From assembly GCA_008729055.1 (NCBI GenBank), contig SDUX01000007.1, positions 3,664,090 through 3,728,089 of the forward strand: a stretch of DNA of 64,000 nucleotides, written 5' to 3'. This DNA is from Pyropia haitanensis (Eukaryota > Rhodophyta > Bangiophyceae > Bangiales > Bangiaceae). Shown here piece by piece: positions 1 through 11,320 of the stretch (position 1 is the first letter of the stretch; each line of letters opens with the position of its first letter). A model generated the notes under the pieces. That model did not search any database. It saw nothing but the letters and a program-made list of their open reading frames with translations, and was not told where the DNA came from. A program made the position numbers and the translations under genes.

Positions 1-423
1 CCCTCCCCCGCCGGACACAGCGCGGCGAGGAGCGCGTCGAGCAGCCCGCCCGGCGCGTACACGACCGCCGCCCGCGCGGGCGCGGCGGCGGGCGACTCGG
101 TCGCGGCGCGCGCCAGCGCGAGCCGCCCAAACGCCGACACGCCACGCGTGGCGACGAGGGCGGTCAGGGCGGCGGCCAGGCCGCCATCCCCCGCGTCGCC
201 GTCGGCGCCTGCCGGCGCGGCCGTCGCGACGCGCAGCGCGACGCCCGCGACGGCCGCCATCGCCGCCGACAGCGACGCGGAGCGCGGGGTGGTGGGGGCG
301 GCGAGCAGGGAGAGCGCCGCCGCGACGAGCGCGTCGGCCGCGGCGACCACGGCGGGGTCGGCCGCGGGGAGGGCGGCGTCGCCGCCTCCTCCGCCGGCCC
401 CCCGCTCAGGGGCGTCTGCCGCT

Positions 424-467
<44 letters not shown>

Positions 468-1378
468 GGTCGCCGCCACAACCAGCCGCTGCAGCAGGTC
501 TTGCGACGCCTTCATCCCCGACGCGGCCGCGTCCATCCCCCCCCCCCCCCCGCCCCACCCCCCGCCCCCGTCGACTCCCCATCCGCGACCGCCGCGGCGG
601 CAACAGCGGCGGTCCACCGCAGCAGCCCCGCGACGACGGGCACCCCCCCCCCCGTCACCCACGAGCGGGTGGACGGGGTGGCCACCACCGCGACGGCGGC
701 GTGGAGGGTGGCCGCCGCCACCGGCGGCGGCAGCCCCCCCGGCGGCGGCGCCGCGAGGCGGCGGCGGTACGCGGCGGCAACGGCGGCGGCCGCCGGCTGC
801 GCCGCCCCGTCGGCCAGGCCGAGCGCCCGCACCGCCGCGAGCTGCGTGCCGTAGCCGGCGGTGGGGGTGCACAGGCCGACCGCGGAGAGGGCGGCGATGG
901 CCAGCCGCGCCGCCTCGGCCACCGCCGCCGCGTCGGTGGTGGCGGCGGCGGCGGTGGCGGTGGCGGTGGCGGTGGTGGTGGTGGCGGCTGGGGGCGGGAG
1001 AGTACCGCCTGGCGGGGGGGGAGTGCCGCCCGACACGGAGGCCGCCGCCGCCGCCGCCGCCGCCGCGTCGGCCGAGATGGCGGCGCCCAGCAGGCGCACC
1101 GCCGCCGTCTGCTGCCGCTGCGACGGGGCGGCCGACAAGGATAGGACCGCCTCAGCGGTGCGGCGCAGCAGCGCCGCCCCGGCGGCGGCGCCAGGGGGGG
1201 AGCCCCCCGCCGCCGCCGCCACCACCCGCCGGCACGCGTCGAGGACCGCCGCCGCGTCGGCGGGGAAGAGCGGCGCCGCCGCCGCCGTCGGCGCCAGCCC
1301 CGAGGTCCCCTTCATCGCCGCCAGGGGGGAGGGGGGGGGCGCCACGGTGGAGGCCGACGCCGCCGCCGCTGTCGTCAT
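1..1378 (-). CDS. Ala-rich repeat-like protein, 3' part (runs off left edge, frame break at C-run)
   Basis: Unrecognised gene entering from the right on the minus strand. The ATG at 1378 (M-T-T-A-A-A) opens a frame rich in Ala, Leu and Val with regularly spaced small helices, reminiscent of ARM/HEAT-type helical repeats, though no family can be named. That frame decays into Gly/Trp/Arg after a 15-base C-run (537-551). The coding character resumes in the next frame immediately after it (M-D-A-A-A-S-G-M-K-A-S-Q-D-L-L-Q-R-L) and continues to base 1 without a stop. A (CCGTCG)n microsatellite near 420-467 encodes an alternating Ala/Thr run. The frame change fits one missing base in the C-run, so I read one gene. 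Its end lies outside the window. Longer overlapping frames on the plus strand are Pro/Arg-rich shadows. Confidence 0.5.
421..467. repeat. hexanucleotide microsatellite (GCCGTC)n
   Basis: About eight near-perfect tandem GCCGTC hexamers lie inside the Ala-rich minus-strand gene, where they encode an Ala-Thr dipeptide run. The length is a multiple of three, so expansion would keep the frame. Confidence 0.85.
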
Positions 1379-2353
1379 GGGGGGGGGGAGGGGGGGGGGG
1401 CGGGGCGGTGGCCCACCGCGTGAGCGGCTCGTCAATGCGAGCTGCTGCAGGCGGGCGCGGCGGGTCGTGGGACATGTGGCAGCGTCGCGGCGCGGGCACG
1501 CCGACGTCGCGATCGCACGACGCGACCAGGACGCAAGTAAGTCCCGATCCACAATACAAGTTGTTTGCTGTGGCGGTTAAACAACAATAATGAAACCATT
1601 ACGATTCTACTTGTACAGAGTATTCGAGACTTGAATTGTATACCAGAGCGCTTGATGGCCAACAAACAATTACTATCCGTTCACTCCGCCTCGGTGTTGC
1701 ACTGGTACGTGGAGCGGCCTGTCTGTCTCAGTAGGTGTGCCCTTACAGTCCAGCCGTTGGGATGGGCAAGACTTGGGTGCCTAACCGCCAGAGGCAAACT
1801 GACCACCCGTGCCAGGGCCAAGTCCGTTGGTCGGCGTGGCCGCCCCATAGACGGCGCCGCGGCGGCGATTCATCCCCCGCGAGTGGGGGCACTGAGCTCC
1901 GCGAGACCCCCACCGTAATCTCGTTTACGCCGCCCCCGCGCCAGCGGGTGGCCGCGGGCGCGCCGCTCCCGCTGAGGTCCCGCCGCCCCCGCCCCTTGAG
2001 GGGGGCCGCCAGCCAATCGCACGCGCCGCCGCCGGCACCCCCGCCGAGGCGATCCCCGCGCCGCCCGTGTCTGGGTGGGGGTGTCGAGCCGGGTCACGCC
2101 ACCGCCGGTGTGCCCCGCGACCTCCGCCGCCGCCCCGTTTCGGGCTCCATAGGATACACGCGGGGGTTGACTGCGGCCGAGGTTGATTTGCTCGCCCTCC
2201 TCCCGCTTCGCCGCGCAACCGACCCGTCCACTTTGTATGCCTGCTTCTCTCCTCGAGACCCGTCGTTGCACCAACCGCTCGTACGCGTGCCGTTGCTGCT
2301 CCTCATCCCGCTCACCCCCGTCTTGCTGCGTCACTCCCCCCCCGATTGCCACG
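1379..2353. other. intergenic region between divergent genes
   Basis: This stretch separates the minus-strand Ala-rich gene from the plus-strand rod-linker gene, so both promoters should lie here. It is less GC-extreme around 1540-1700. No convincing ORF or RNA gene is seen, and no clear TATA box close to either start. Confidence 0.5.
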
Positions 2354-3756
2354 ATGGCGTTTGTGAGCACCTTTACCGCCGCTGCTGGCACCGTCGCTGC
2401 CCGTGGGTCCGGTACGTAGCCCTTTTTGGATGCGATAGTCGGTGAGATGGCGGCGCGTGCGAGGGCGGTCTAGCGACGATTGCGTGCATGTAGCGGGGTC
2501 TTGGTCGCGGTCACGGCGGGTGTCTGCGGGTAGTTGTGGCTGTGACGGGTGGCCTGCAATGGCGGCCCCGCGGCGGGGTGCACCATTGCGTCTATCCTGT
2601 GGCACACCATTGCTGACGAGTTTCCCGTCTTTTGCTGGTCCCTTGTGCTGCGTACTGTTTTGACATCCTTCGCCGGTCGTCTTTCCCCCTCTTTGCAGGC
2701 TTTGCCGGGACCGCGGTCTCGACGGCTGCTCCGACCGTGTCGGCCATGACCCCGACCGCCCGCCTGGGCACCATCGCGGGTAACACGTCGCTGGACAAGC
2801 TTGGCCTGGACAAGCAGCAAGCGGAGCGCTTCTCGGTGATGGACAACTGCCGCCCGGCGGGCTTCTCGGCGGACTATGAGGAGATTATCTCCAACGTGTA
2901 CCGCACCGTCTTTGGCAACGCGTACATCATGGACTCGGAGCGCGCGACGATGGCCAAGGACGAGTCGGAGTTCCGCGACGGCCGCACCACCGTGAAGGAC
3001 TTTGTCCGCGCCCTGGTCAAGTCCAACGAGTACAAGCGCCGCTTTTTTGACAGCCGCCCCCTGTATGGCGCCATTGAGCTGGCGTACAAGCACGTGCTCG
3101 GCCGCACGCCCGACGGGCTGGAGGAGTACCGCGTGCGCTCGGGGGTGTACGACACCAAGGGCTACGAGGCGTACATGGACTCGTTCCTGGACGATGGTGA
3201 GTACGACCAGGCGTTTGGTGAGGACATGGTGCCGTACCTGCGCGGCCACCTGACGACGACCAACAAGTCGATGGCGGCGTTCACGCACATGTTCCAGATG
3301 CACCGCGGGTCGGGCGTGTCGGACAAGTCCAACCCGCGCACGATGGTGAACGGGATCACGCTGAACCGGGCGGGCATCCGCTCCATCCCCCTGCCGGTGG
3401 TGGCGCCGGGCTCGGCGGGTGCCGCGTTCGCGTCGGTGGCGCCCAACGCGGGGAGCTGGATCAGCGGCGTGTCGGGCGGTGACGCGGCGCGGACGTCGCA
3501 CGGTGGCCGCAACGAGGGCGGTGGCATGTACCGCGTCGAGGCGACTGGCTTTGGGCAGCGCGCGTCGGTCAATGGCGCCGCGGGCGTGCCGGGGAAGAAG
3601 CTGTACCGCGGCCGCAACGGCAGCCGGTCTGCCATCTCCCAGTACCGGTTCCCCAGCCAGAGCTACCTGGTGCCCTACAGCGAGCTGTCCTCCATCTACC
3701 AGAAGATCCACAAGCAGGGTGGTGTGATTGCCAGCATCACGCCCGTGCACACATAG
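2354..3756 (+). CDS. phycobilisome rod linker polypeptide, nuclear-encoded, chloroplast-targeted (2 exons)
   Basis: Structural protein joining phycobiliprotein hexamers into phycobilisome rods on the stromal face of thylakoids. Exons 2354-2411 and 2699-3756; donor G|GTACGT, acceptor TTTGCAG|GC; phase 1 on both sides, giving 371 aa. Exon 1 plus the start of exon 2 (M-A-F-V-S-T-F-T-A-A-A) is an Ser/Thr/Ala-rich chloroplast transit peptide. Residues about 69-205 form the PBS-linker domain (N-C-R-P-A-G-F, V-Y-R-T-V-F-G-N-A-Y, F-V-R-A-L-V-K-S-N-E-Y, L-L/V-G-R-T-P). The tail from about 300 ends I-Y-Q-K-I-H-K-Q-G-G-V-I-A-S-I-T-P, typical of a CpcD-like capping domain. This two-domain order is that of CpcC/CpeC/CpeD-type rod linkers. 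Only one Cys (about residue 70) is present, which argues against a multi-chromophore phycoerythrin gamma subunit. Whether it binds phycocyanin or phycoerythrin cannot be told. Confidence 0.93.
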
Positions 3757-5120
3757 ATGGTGTCTGGGATTGGCGTTCTGCACTGGTGGGTGGGCCCATT
3801 GTGGTGCATCAAGGTGGCTGCTGGGGTAGCCATAGGCCCTCTGTTCTCCGCCTGAGCGGGTTATGTTTTTGTTCTGTGGGGTGTCCAGTGTGGGGTTGCT
3901 TCGGTTCCCCCGCATCTGTTATCTGCGACTGCTGCGTCTTCATACCATTTCTTCCTTTCATAGTTTTTTCTTCCCAACGGCTCCATCCATTTGCAGTCGT
4001 CTTTCAACATCAGACTGATGCGTCGCCATGCGTGTTGCATGGTGGTCGTCATCTTTCCCCCTTGGTCAGCGGGCTCTGCAGGGACGAGCGCCGTCCATTG
4101 TCCTCCACAGGCTGTGTCGGGTGCCATGAGCGAACGGAAGTGTGTAGTTGATGGCAGGTGTCTGCCGTTTGAGATGCGCGACAGGCTCCATCTGCGAGAC
4201 ACCCTTGCGACAATAGACGCGAGTCTCCTGTCCCTCTGCGCACCCTTCCTCCCTCACACGCAGGACCAGTCTGCGTACTCGCACTCCCCTCTTCCTTTTG
4301 CCCGCGGCCCACCCTGTGTATCAAACCGGACAAACACCCGCCGTCTGACCAGCGCGTTATGCGCTCCACCACCAGCGCGGATTGGCGAGTCACTCGTTCC
4401 CCGTTGCTGCCTGTCCCAAGCTGTTCGTGCCTCATTGCATGTCCAGCTGTCTGCAAAGCCGCGCAACGGAGACGTAGGAAGCACCCCGGCTTCCGCCAGA
4501 TGCTTACCCCTCGTCTTTTCTGGTGGCTGGTACGAGCTTGGATGGGCAGTTCGTACCCTCCTGTCGGTTCCTTCTCCAGAACGGCTGGTTCCCTCGGCAT
4601 CGGTGAGTGCTGTCAGACCACCACGGGTCGACCGACGCCCTCGAGCCGGCCCAAGGACGGCGAAACACAAACAAACAACAAACAACAAAATTACTGTGCA
4701 AAGTAAAAGCTCACCGCGCTGGCCGCCATCCGCCACTCTCACGCCAGTAAAAGACCGGTCCATCCACCCTCCCTCTTCGGGGCCAGCGCGCGCGCGTCAG
4801 CCCCGCCTCGTACGTCCCCACCTCCCACCCCTCTCCCCCCGTCTGCGCTCCCCTCCCCCCCATCCCCCCCCCTCCCCTGCAGCCACACCAGGAAGGCGCG
4901 CCACGCAAGGAGGGGCCGCACGCCATAATTAAGGTTGTCACCGATTGCATCGTCGCGCGCCGCGTTCGGCCAGCCCCCGACCGCGCGCATGCCTTGCCCA
5001 GCAGTCATGGGCGTGCGGGGGTGGGTGGCGGGAGCAGGGCGTGGCACGGCCGCCACCCCCCTCTCCTCACCATCCATCCATCCCGCACCGACGTCCGCTC
5101 CACCCTCTCTCCTCTTCGCC
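3757..5120. other. intergenic region between convergent genes
   Basis: 3' flanks of the rod linker (+) and the STAR/KH gene (-). Base composition is closer to 55-60% GC than elsewhere. It contains a short A/C-rich run at about 4668-4690 and no recognisable coding sequence. Confidence 0.6.
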
Positions 5121-6743
5121 TCACAGCCGGAACGGGTGCCCCGCGCCTGCGCCAGGCGTGAACGGCGGGGCCTCGGGGCGGACGCCAAACATGGCAGCGA
5201 CGCCGCCCTCCACCGCGGGCGGGCTCCACACCCCGCCCACCGGCGGCGGTAGCATCATGCCCCCGACGCAGCCAATAGGGGTGAGGACGCTGGGGAAGGC
5301 GCTCGCGGGCGTCGCCGCCGACCCAGGGGGGAGGCAGCCAGTGCCAGCGCCGACGGCGCCGGCGACGCATCCGCCGGCGACGCCGGGCTCCTCGTCCAGG
5401 GAGAGGGAGTCGAGGTCCAGCGATGGCGGCAGGCGGGCCGACCCACCCCCGTCCACGTCATCGTCGCTGTCCGTAACCGACGAGCTCCCACTCACCGACG
5501 CGCCCCGGTGGACAGCCGCCCGCGAGCCCATCGCCCTCGCCGCGGCCGCCTCCCACCCAATCGGCGCCGTCGGGCGGCAGCCCCCGTACGACCGGCCGGG
5601 TGGTGGGTGGTCCACCACGCCGCCATACGCGGGCTGGCCTGTCGTGGCAGGCGGGGAAACGAGCCCCCCACCGCCACCGCCACCGCCACCACCGCCGCCA
5701 CCGCCACCGCCGCCGCCGCCGCCACCGCCACCCGCCGCGTCACCCGCCACCAGCCCCGCAGCGAGCGCTGCCTCGGACAGCTCCCCCCGGCAGCGACCAT
5801 TCAGGATGGCCAAGTCCCGCCGCTGCTGCTTCTTCAGCTCATCCCGCTCCTCATCCACAGGCACCAGCAGCAGCCCGACCGCCTCCCGCGCCCGGCGGAG
5901 CGCGCGGGAGGCGGTCGCCTCGTCACCCTCAGCCTCAATCACTACGTGGAGGGCCTCGGAGAGGTGCTCCCAGCCGGGGCGCCCGCGGACGGCGGGCTCC
6001 CGCTCGGGACGGATGCTGCCGCGGCCACGAATCATGATGCGTGTGCCAGTAGAGCGCTCGAGGGAGCGGAGGGAGGAGCCCCGCGGGCCAAGGAGCTTTC
6101 CAATAAAGTTGACCCGCGGGTGCGACGTGGGGATGAGGATCTTGGCTCGCTTTCGCGTCAAGGGGAGCGCGGGGGGGGGGGGGGGGGAGTGGGCGCCCCC
6201 GCTGGGCGCACCGAAGCCGCAAGGCAAGACCGCCGCTGCTGCCACCGACGAGTCCAGGCACCCAACCGGCGGGGGGCCACTCATACCACCGCTGGTGGCG
6301 GCGCCGGCGCAGGCGCCCGTGGCCGGCGCCGTCACCGCGCCCAGCCCACCCTGCTGGGGAGTCAACGACGGCAGTGGTGGCAGCGCGGCGTACCCGCGCA
6401 CCGACGGCGACGGCGCCGGCGAACCGTACGGCGAAAGCGACGCGGTCGAGGATGCGGCGGACGCGGCAGCCGAGTCAACAGAGATGGGCGAGCCCGCGCC
6501 GGCTGGGAGGATGCCAGGTGCAGCAGCCGCAGGGGGCGCCAGCGGGACCCCACACCCCGGCGACGCTGGCCGCTGCGTCAAAGACGTAGTGGCGCCGGTG
6601 GTGGACGCGCTGTTCGTCACCACCCGCGACAGCTCCGCAGCGACCAGGCGCCGCGTCAGAGGGAAGGCGTGCGCGGGGACCAGCAACGACAGCGCCGACG
6701 CCTCGGCGGCAAGCGCGGCCGCCGTTCCCACCATTGAATCCAT
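5121..6743 (-). CDS. STAR-family KH-domain RNA-binding protein
   Basis: Likely single-KH RNA-binding regulator of splicing or mRNA fate (STAR/GSG family: SF1, Quaking, Sam68 relatives). Intronless, 540 aa, from ATG at 6743. Residues about 198-315 carry the diagnostic maxi-KH start K-I-L-I-P...H-P-R-V-N-F-I-G-K-L-L-G-P-R-G-S-S-L, with the invariant G-P-R-G loop and I-M-I-R-G-R-G-S, followed by helices as in the QUA2 extension. Residues about 20-45 are a Leu-rich segment possibly acting like QUA1 (dimerisation); this is inference. Flanks are Pro/Gly/Ala-rich and disordered, including a run of nearly 30 Gly encoded by a GCC/CCA microsatellite at about 5667-5735. The tail is acidic then Pro-rich. 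No RS or zinc-knuckle domain is visible, so I do not call it SF1. Confidence 0.88.
   Translation of the reverse strand: MDSMVGTAAALAAEASALSLLVPAHAFPLTRRLVAAELSRVVTNSASTTGATTSLTQRPASPGCGVPLAPPAAAAPGILPAGAGSPISVDSAAASAASSTASLSPYGSPAPSPSVRGYAALPPLPSLTPQQGGLGAVTAPATGACAGAATSGGMSGPPPVGCLDSSVAAAAVLPCGFGAPSGGAHSPPPPPALPLTRKRAKILIPTSHPRVNFIGKLLGPRGSSLRSLERSTGTRIMIRGRGSIRPEREPAVRGRPGWEHLSEALHVVIEAEGDEATASRALRRAREAVGLLLVPVDEERDELKKQQRRDLAILNGRCRGELSEAALAAGLVAGDAAGGGGGGGGGGGGGGGGGGGGGGGLVSPPATTGQPAYGGVVDHPPPGRSYGGCRPTAPIGWEAAAARAMGSRAAVHRGASVSGSSSVTDSDDDVDGGGSARLPPSLDLDSLSLDEEPGVAGGCVAGAVGAGTGCLPPGSAATPASAFPSVLTPIGCVGGMMLPPPVGGVWSPPAVEGGVAAMFGVRPEAPPFTPGAGAGHPFRL
5667..5735. repeat. GCC/CCA trinucleotide microsatellite encoding polyglycine
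   Basis: Trinucleotide run (CCACCG/GCC units) in frame within the STAR/KH gene; on the coding strand it reads as an almost uninterrupted poly-Gly tract. Confidence 0.85.
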
Positions 6744-9700
6744 GGTGAAGGGGGAAGAGGGACAGGATACAGTAGTGTAGCGGCGACGGCGCTCAACGCA
6801 GTGAGCGTTGAGTGGAACCGCGGCGGCCGTTGCCCCCGCCAGTCAGGACGGGATTGGTGGTGGTAGTGGTGGTGGTAGTGGTGGTGGTCGTGGTGATAGC
6901 CGCGGTCGGGATAGAGGTGAGGACGCAGGTGCCTACCAGCGCGCCCGTCAGCCCCCCCTCCCCACTCCACGACGCAGCGTTGCAGAGGGGCCGTCCGCAG
7001 CGCTCCCCCCGCGCCAGCAGACCCCTCTTGTAGGCAAACACCCCCCTCCCCGCCGCCGCGCCACCGCCGTCGACCCTCCCCTCGTGGCCGAGAGACACGT
7101 CGGCCGGCGGCGTGTCCAGCTGGCAGCAGCAAGCACCCGGCACCCCCCCCAGGATGCGCCGGAGAGCGCCGCCGTCCGCCCGTCCGTCCTCCCCCCACCC
7201 ACTCAGCCCCCTCCACTCCCGAGCCTCACCCCCCCCCCCCCCCTCGACCCCCCCGCTGCCGCCACCACTGCCCACCTGCCCGAGCCTGCAGCTTGCCTGT
7301 CGTGGGGGATGGGGCCCAAGGGGGGCGGCCCGGCCACCACCGCGGCCACCTCTCCTCCGCCTCCTCACCCCGTGCGCGCAAGCGGACAATGCAGGGGACG
7401 GAGGCGTGGGCAGCAGCGAGCGAGCGTGGGAGGGGGGCGGCGGGGCCGCGGGGCGCGCGGAGGGGGGGGGGGCGGGAGGAAGAGCGGACCGAAATGGACA
7501 CCACTGGCAGGGAGATGGCTGCGCTGCCGCAGCAGCACGCAGCTGACCTTCAACCCCCTCCCCCGTACACCGCCACCACGCCCCCCACCACCAACCCGAC
7601 CACGGCTCCCCCCCCCGCACATCACGTCTGCGGCGCCGTCCCCCATGGGGCGCCGCCGTACGCCATGGCGCCGGCCGCCACCCGCCCGCGGCAACGAGCG
7701 CCCCCCCACCGGCCGCGGCGTCGGCGGACGGCGCACCGCCACGACACGGCGATCAAGACACGCCCCCCCCCCCCCCCCCTCCCCCCCCCGCCAGCGGGAG
7801 CAGCGGCAGGGGGAGGATGGGTGGGGGTAGTGGTGCACCCCCCCCTCCTGCCCCGCTGCCTGCCCCCGCCGGCAGCGCGTGCCATTCCCGCTCCCACTCC
7901 CCCGCGCGCGGGGGGGAGGCGGGGGCAGCCCCCAGCCAACCTCTCGGGGGCGGGGCCTTGCAAGCCACGCTACCAGGGCGATCCGAGGGGGGGGCGGGGG
8001 GTGGCGCGTCGCCCGGTTACCACGCCCGCCGCGTCCTTGGCCCACCGCCGCCGCCGGCACGCGGGCCCGCCCGCGGGGGAGTGTTGGGGGGGGGGGGGGG
8101 GGAGTCGTGGGCGGTGGGGAAGAGGGGGTGGTTTCCGCCCCCCCCCCACAACCACCTGTCGCCCGAGGGAGGCACACTGGCCAGCCGGGGGGGCGGCGGG
8201 GGGACCGCAGCAGCGCCGCCGCCGCTGCGCGCCGCCGCGCCGCGCACGGTGGAGCGCCCCACCCGCACCGCGCGGGCGAGCGACCGGCCGACCGAGCGGG
8301 CGGGCGCTCATCAACCCCGCGGCCCAACGGCGGGCGGGAGCCACGCAACGCGGACGCGGGCGTGGGGCCGCAACGGGCAGTCGCCCGAGGCGGGGCCGTT
8401 GCGAGGCGGGCGAAGCGGCGGCCGGCCAGGCCGCCCGCTCCTCACTCCGTCGGGAGCCCGCCGCCTGCTGCGTGCCGCCGTGACGCGCGGTGGGCACCCC
8501 CCCCCACCCCGTCCACGCCCTCGTCCCGGCGCGCGACGGCACGACACTGGATCCGGGGGTGGCGTTGGCTGCCGATGGGGAACGCCAACCCCCCTGGAGG
8601 GTTGGAATTTAAGGGGGGGTCGGTCGCGGGGCGCCCCCTTGGCCACCCCCCCCTCCCCTGCCTGGCATTGCCCGTTTCCTCACCGCCCCGGCCCGCGCGT
8701 CCGCAGCGACTCCCCGTTCGGGGGTGGAGGTCGTGGTGACGGCGCTCTAGGGGGGGGGGGGGGGGGGCGTGGACGGGAGCCCGCCCGCCCGCACCCACCC
8801 CCCTCCGTGCCCTCCCTCCTTGCGGCGTCGGCCTCCGCTCCCGCCACCCCGCGTCGCCGCCGCATTGGGCCCCGTCGCGTGTGTCCCATGGGCAGCCAGG
8901 TGCGTGATGGCCAACCGTCATCCGCAGCAAAACTCCGCAGCAGCGACCACACGCGGAGGGCGGGCCGCCGCCAACCGCCGCCGCAAAGGCGTCGCCGCCA
9001 CCACGACCAATGGTGGTGGCTACGAAACCGATTTGGTCCACGCCGCCCCGCACCGGCTCCCCAAATTCGATGCTCACCATAAACTGCCGTGCGTGCGCAC
9101 GCGGCCCTCGTCAGTGCACAGCTGTCGGGCACACGGAGACAAGGGCTGGCGGGCCGGCGGGCGTGGTCGGGGCGTGGCGGGAAAGCCGCGGCCACTGCGT
9201 CGCTGATGCCATGGGGGGGGGGGGGACCTGGCGTGCATCCGGCCGGTGCCTCGAATTTGTCAAGCCACCGTGGAAGCCCACGGCCGGGTGCGCGGGAGCG
9301 GCCTGTGAGGAGGGCCCGTCCAATCCTTTTGCGAGCACCAGCGTGTCTTTCCCAACCTCTAGCCTCCCCGCCCACCACCCGTCCTCCCAGACCGGAGATC
9401 TGAGTCTTCAGCTGGACCCGCAGGTGAGCCACTGGGGGCAGCCTCCCCCTGCGCTTTCCCCACCCCCGGCTGCACCGTCACTGTCAAGCCGCCAACGGGC
9501 CATCCACTGTCTGCGGTTTGCGCGTCGCGCCCGCTTGGCTAGACAGGAGCCGCGCCCGCGCCCGTCTCTCTCTCGTGCGCCGTGACAAGACACACCAGCC
9601 ACGAAGGGAGGCGGTGCGCGAGCGCGAGGGCACAAAACTGACAAAGCGATTGAACGGACCAATCGCTGTTCCTCTAATGCCTTGTCATTGGGCAAAGAGG

Positions 9701-10861
9701 GTCTGGAGCCGTGGCAGCGCCCATGAGTAGCACAATCGCTGGCCGCCCTCCATGCGAAAGGTACCCATAGAGGTCTCGGCTGACAGCGGGTCGCCCCAAT
9801 CGCCGTACATGTGGGGAGGGAGGGAGGGTCCACCTCCACCCAGCAGAGGGTGCGGCTCCACGCGGGGAGGAGGAGGGAGGATTGCAACCACGAGCCCGGG
9901 AATGCTCGACCGCGTCATGGTGGGTGCTCGCCGCTGGCGAAACGGGCTCCCGCACGCGCCGCGGCCGCGACGGAGCGCCGCGGCCGCCGTCGGTTGGCTG
10001 CGGTCGCAAACACCGCCGCAACCCTCTTCGGGTCGGGATAGCCGTGACCGCCGCAATGTGTCTCGGCCCGTCTGCCCGGCGACGGGCGCTGGGCGGCCCA
10101 TGTTTCTTGGTGCTCGCGGTACGAGCGACCGGGGGCGGCGGCGCACCGCCGCGGCCGTGGTGCGACTCGGCCGCATCGGAGGGTGGTGGGAACTCGAAGG
10201 TGACCGTTGCTGGGCAAAGCTTCCAGGGGATGAAGGTGATGGCCAACAGTCCGCGCGCGCGTGACGATGGCGTGGCATGCTTGGTCCAGGTTCATGGGCA
10301 ACGCTAGCGTACATGATGCGAATGACAGACAAGCGAGACAGCCATGGGCGGGGGGGACGGGGGTGGGGGAAGGGCAACAGCGCTGACACTGCAGCGTCGT
10401 GGCGGCCACCACACTCTGACGACACCCTCGGGAGCTGGCTGGGGGGGACATCCCAGGGTTGATGAAAGGGCAGGCTCTGGTCTTCCCGAACATGACCGCA
10501 GCCCCTTCGGACGCTCCAAAAGATACACACCAATGGGGTTTTTGTATGCAAACGCAACCTGTTGACAACAGCTGTTCACTGCAGTGATGCAGGTCACATG
10601 GGAAGGTCGGGGGCTGCGGCAGTCGAGGTCGAGAGCGCTGTGCCCAGACGATGAAGACGACTTGCAGTTGCGACAAGAATTGACATATACATTGCGAGCT
10701 GTGGCAAGTAAATACCACGAATCTCGACAGACACATGTCACATCATATTCTCCGCGGTGCAATGAATGGGGACCGCTCCAGCGTGTCGACTGCCGCGGCA
10801 CGCACGCACCTACGTCTTCCGCTTGGTTGTTTTGCCCCCCTTCACGCGCTCCTCGTCCGCT
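6744..10861. other. long gene-poor, G/C-homopolymer-rich intergenic tract
   Basis: Dense in C- and G-runs of 8 to 18 bases (for example around 7768-7785, 8087-8102, 8750-8768), so many overlapping frames stay open by composition alone. A GGT/GTG microsatellite occurs at about 6850-6893. A minus-strand frame 6793-7620 with a poly-Thr tail is open but shows no family features. A plus-strand frame around 10190-10310 has short natural-looking runs but no supporting context. No gene is asserted here. Confidence 0.5.
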
Positions 10862-11320
10862 ATGTGGCAGCTGCTCTCTCTTATCGCTGTCATTGGCGCT
10901 CCCCTGGAGCTACTTCGCCGAGTCGAAGGTGCGCTTCCTTCCCCTCCAGCCGGTGCGCCGACTCCCCCCTCCCCCGCGGACCCGCGGCCCCCGCACCCGC
11001 ACGCCAAACCTCCGTCCGAGTGGACGTTTGGGCGGGCCTTCCACGGGGTATCACGCTCGGCGAGTCCGGCCGCCCTTGGCCAGGACATCTGGGCGTCTAA
11101 ACGCGCAGGTCTAGATGAGGACCCTTGGGCCGCTGTGAGGGGCTGTCGGGCGGAGCGGGAGGCGGGTCGCGGCGGTGGTGGCTTGGATGCGGTCGACCTG
11201 GGAGGGCCTCTGATGCGCCCTCTTCCTTCGGTGGTGAGCCGCCGGGTGGAGGGGGACGTCAGCCGCGTGACAGTTAGGACTACGCCCGAGTTCCAAGGCA
11301 CTCTGTCGCAGTTCCGCTGA
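10862..11320 (+). CDS. hypothetical small protein with hydrophobic N-terminus
   Basis: Tentative 152-aa frame from ATG at 10862. The first ~20 residues (M-W-Q-L-L-S-L-I-A-V-I-G-A-P-L-E-L-L) could be a signal or membrane anchor. The rest is Pro/Arg-rich, then a Leu/Val-containing tail ending T-T-P-E-F-Q-G-T-L-S-Q-F-R. No family is recognised. Alternative frames are also open across it, so this may be chance. Confidence 0.25.
   Translation: MWQLLSLIAVIGAPLELLRRVEGALPSPPAGAPTPPSPADPRPPHPHAKPPSEWTFGRAFHGVSRSASPAALGQDIWASKRAGLDEDPWAAVRGCRAEREAGRGGGGLDAVDLGGPLMRPLPSVVSRRVEGDVSRVTVRTTPEFQGTLSQFR

Noticed and set aside
148..1590. 480-residue plus-strand ORF
   Set aside because: Pro/Arg/Trp-rich shadow of the minus-strand Ala-rich gene.
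10180..10310. Short Reeler-like stretch (K-V-T-V-A-G-Q-S-F-Q-G-M-K-V)
   Set aside because: Only ~15 residues look domain-like; flanking frames are unconvincing and expected Cys residues are not in place.
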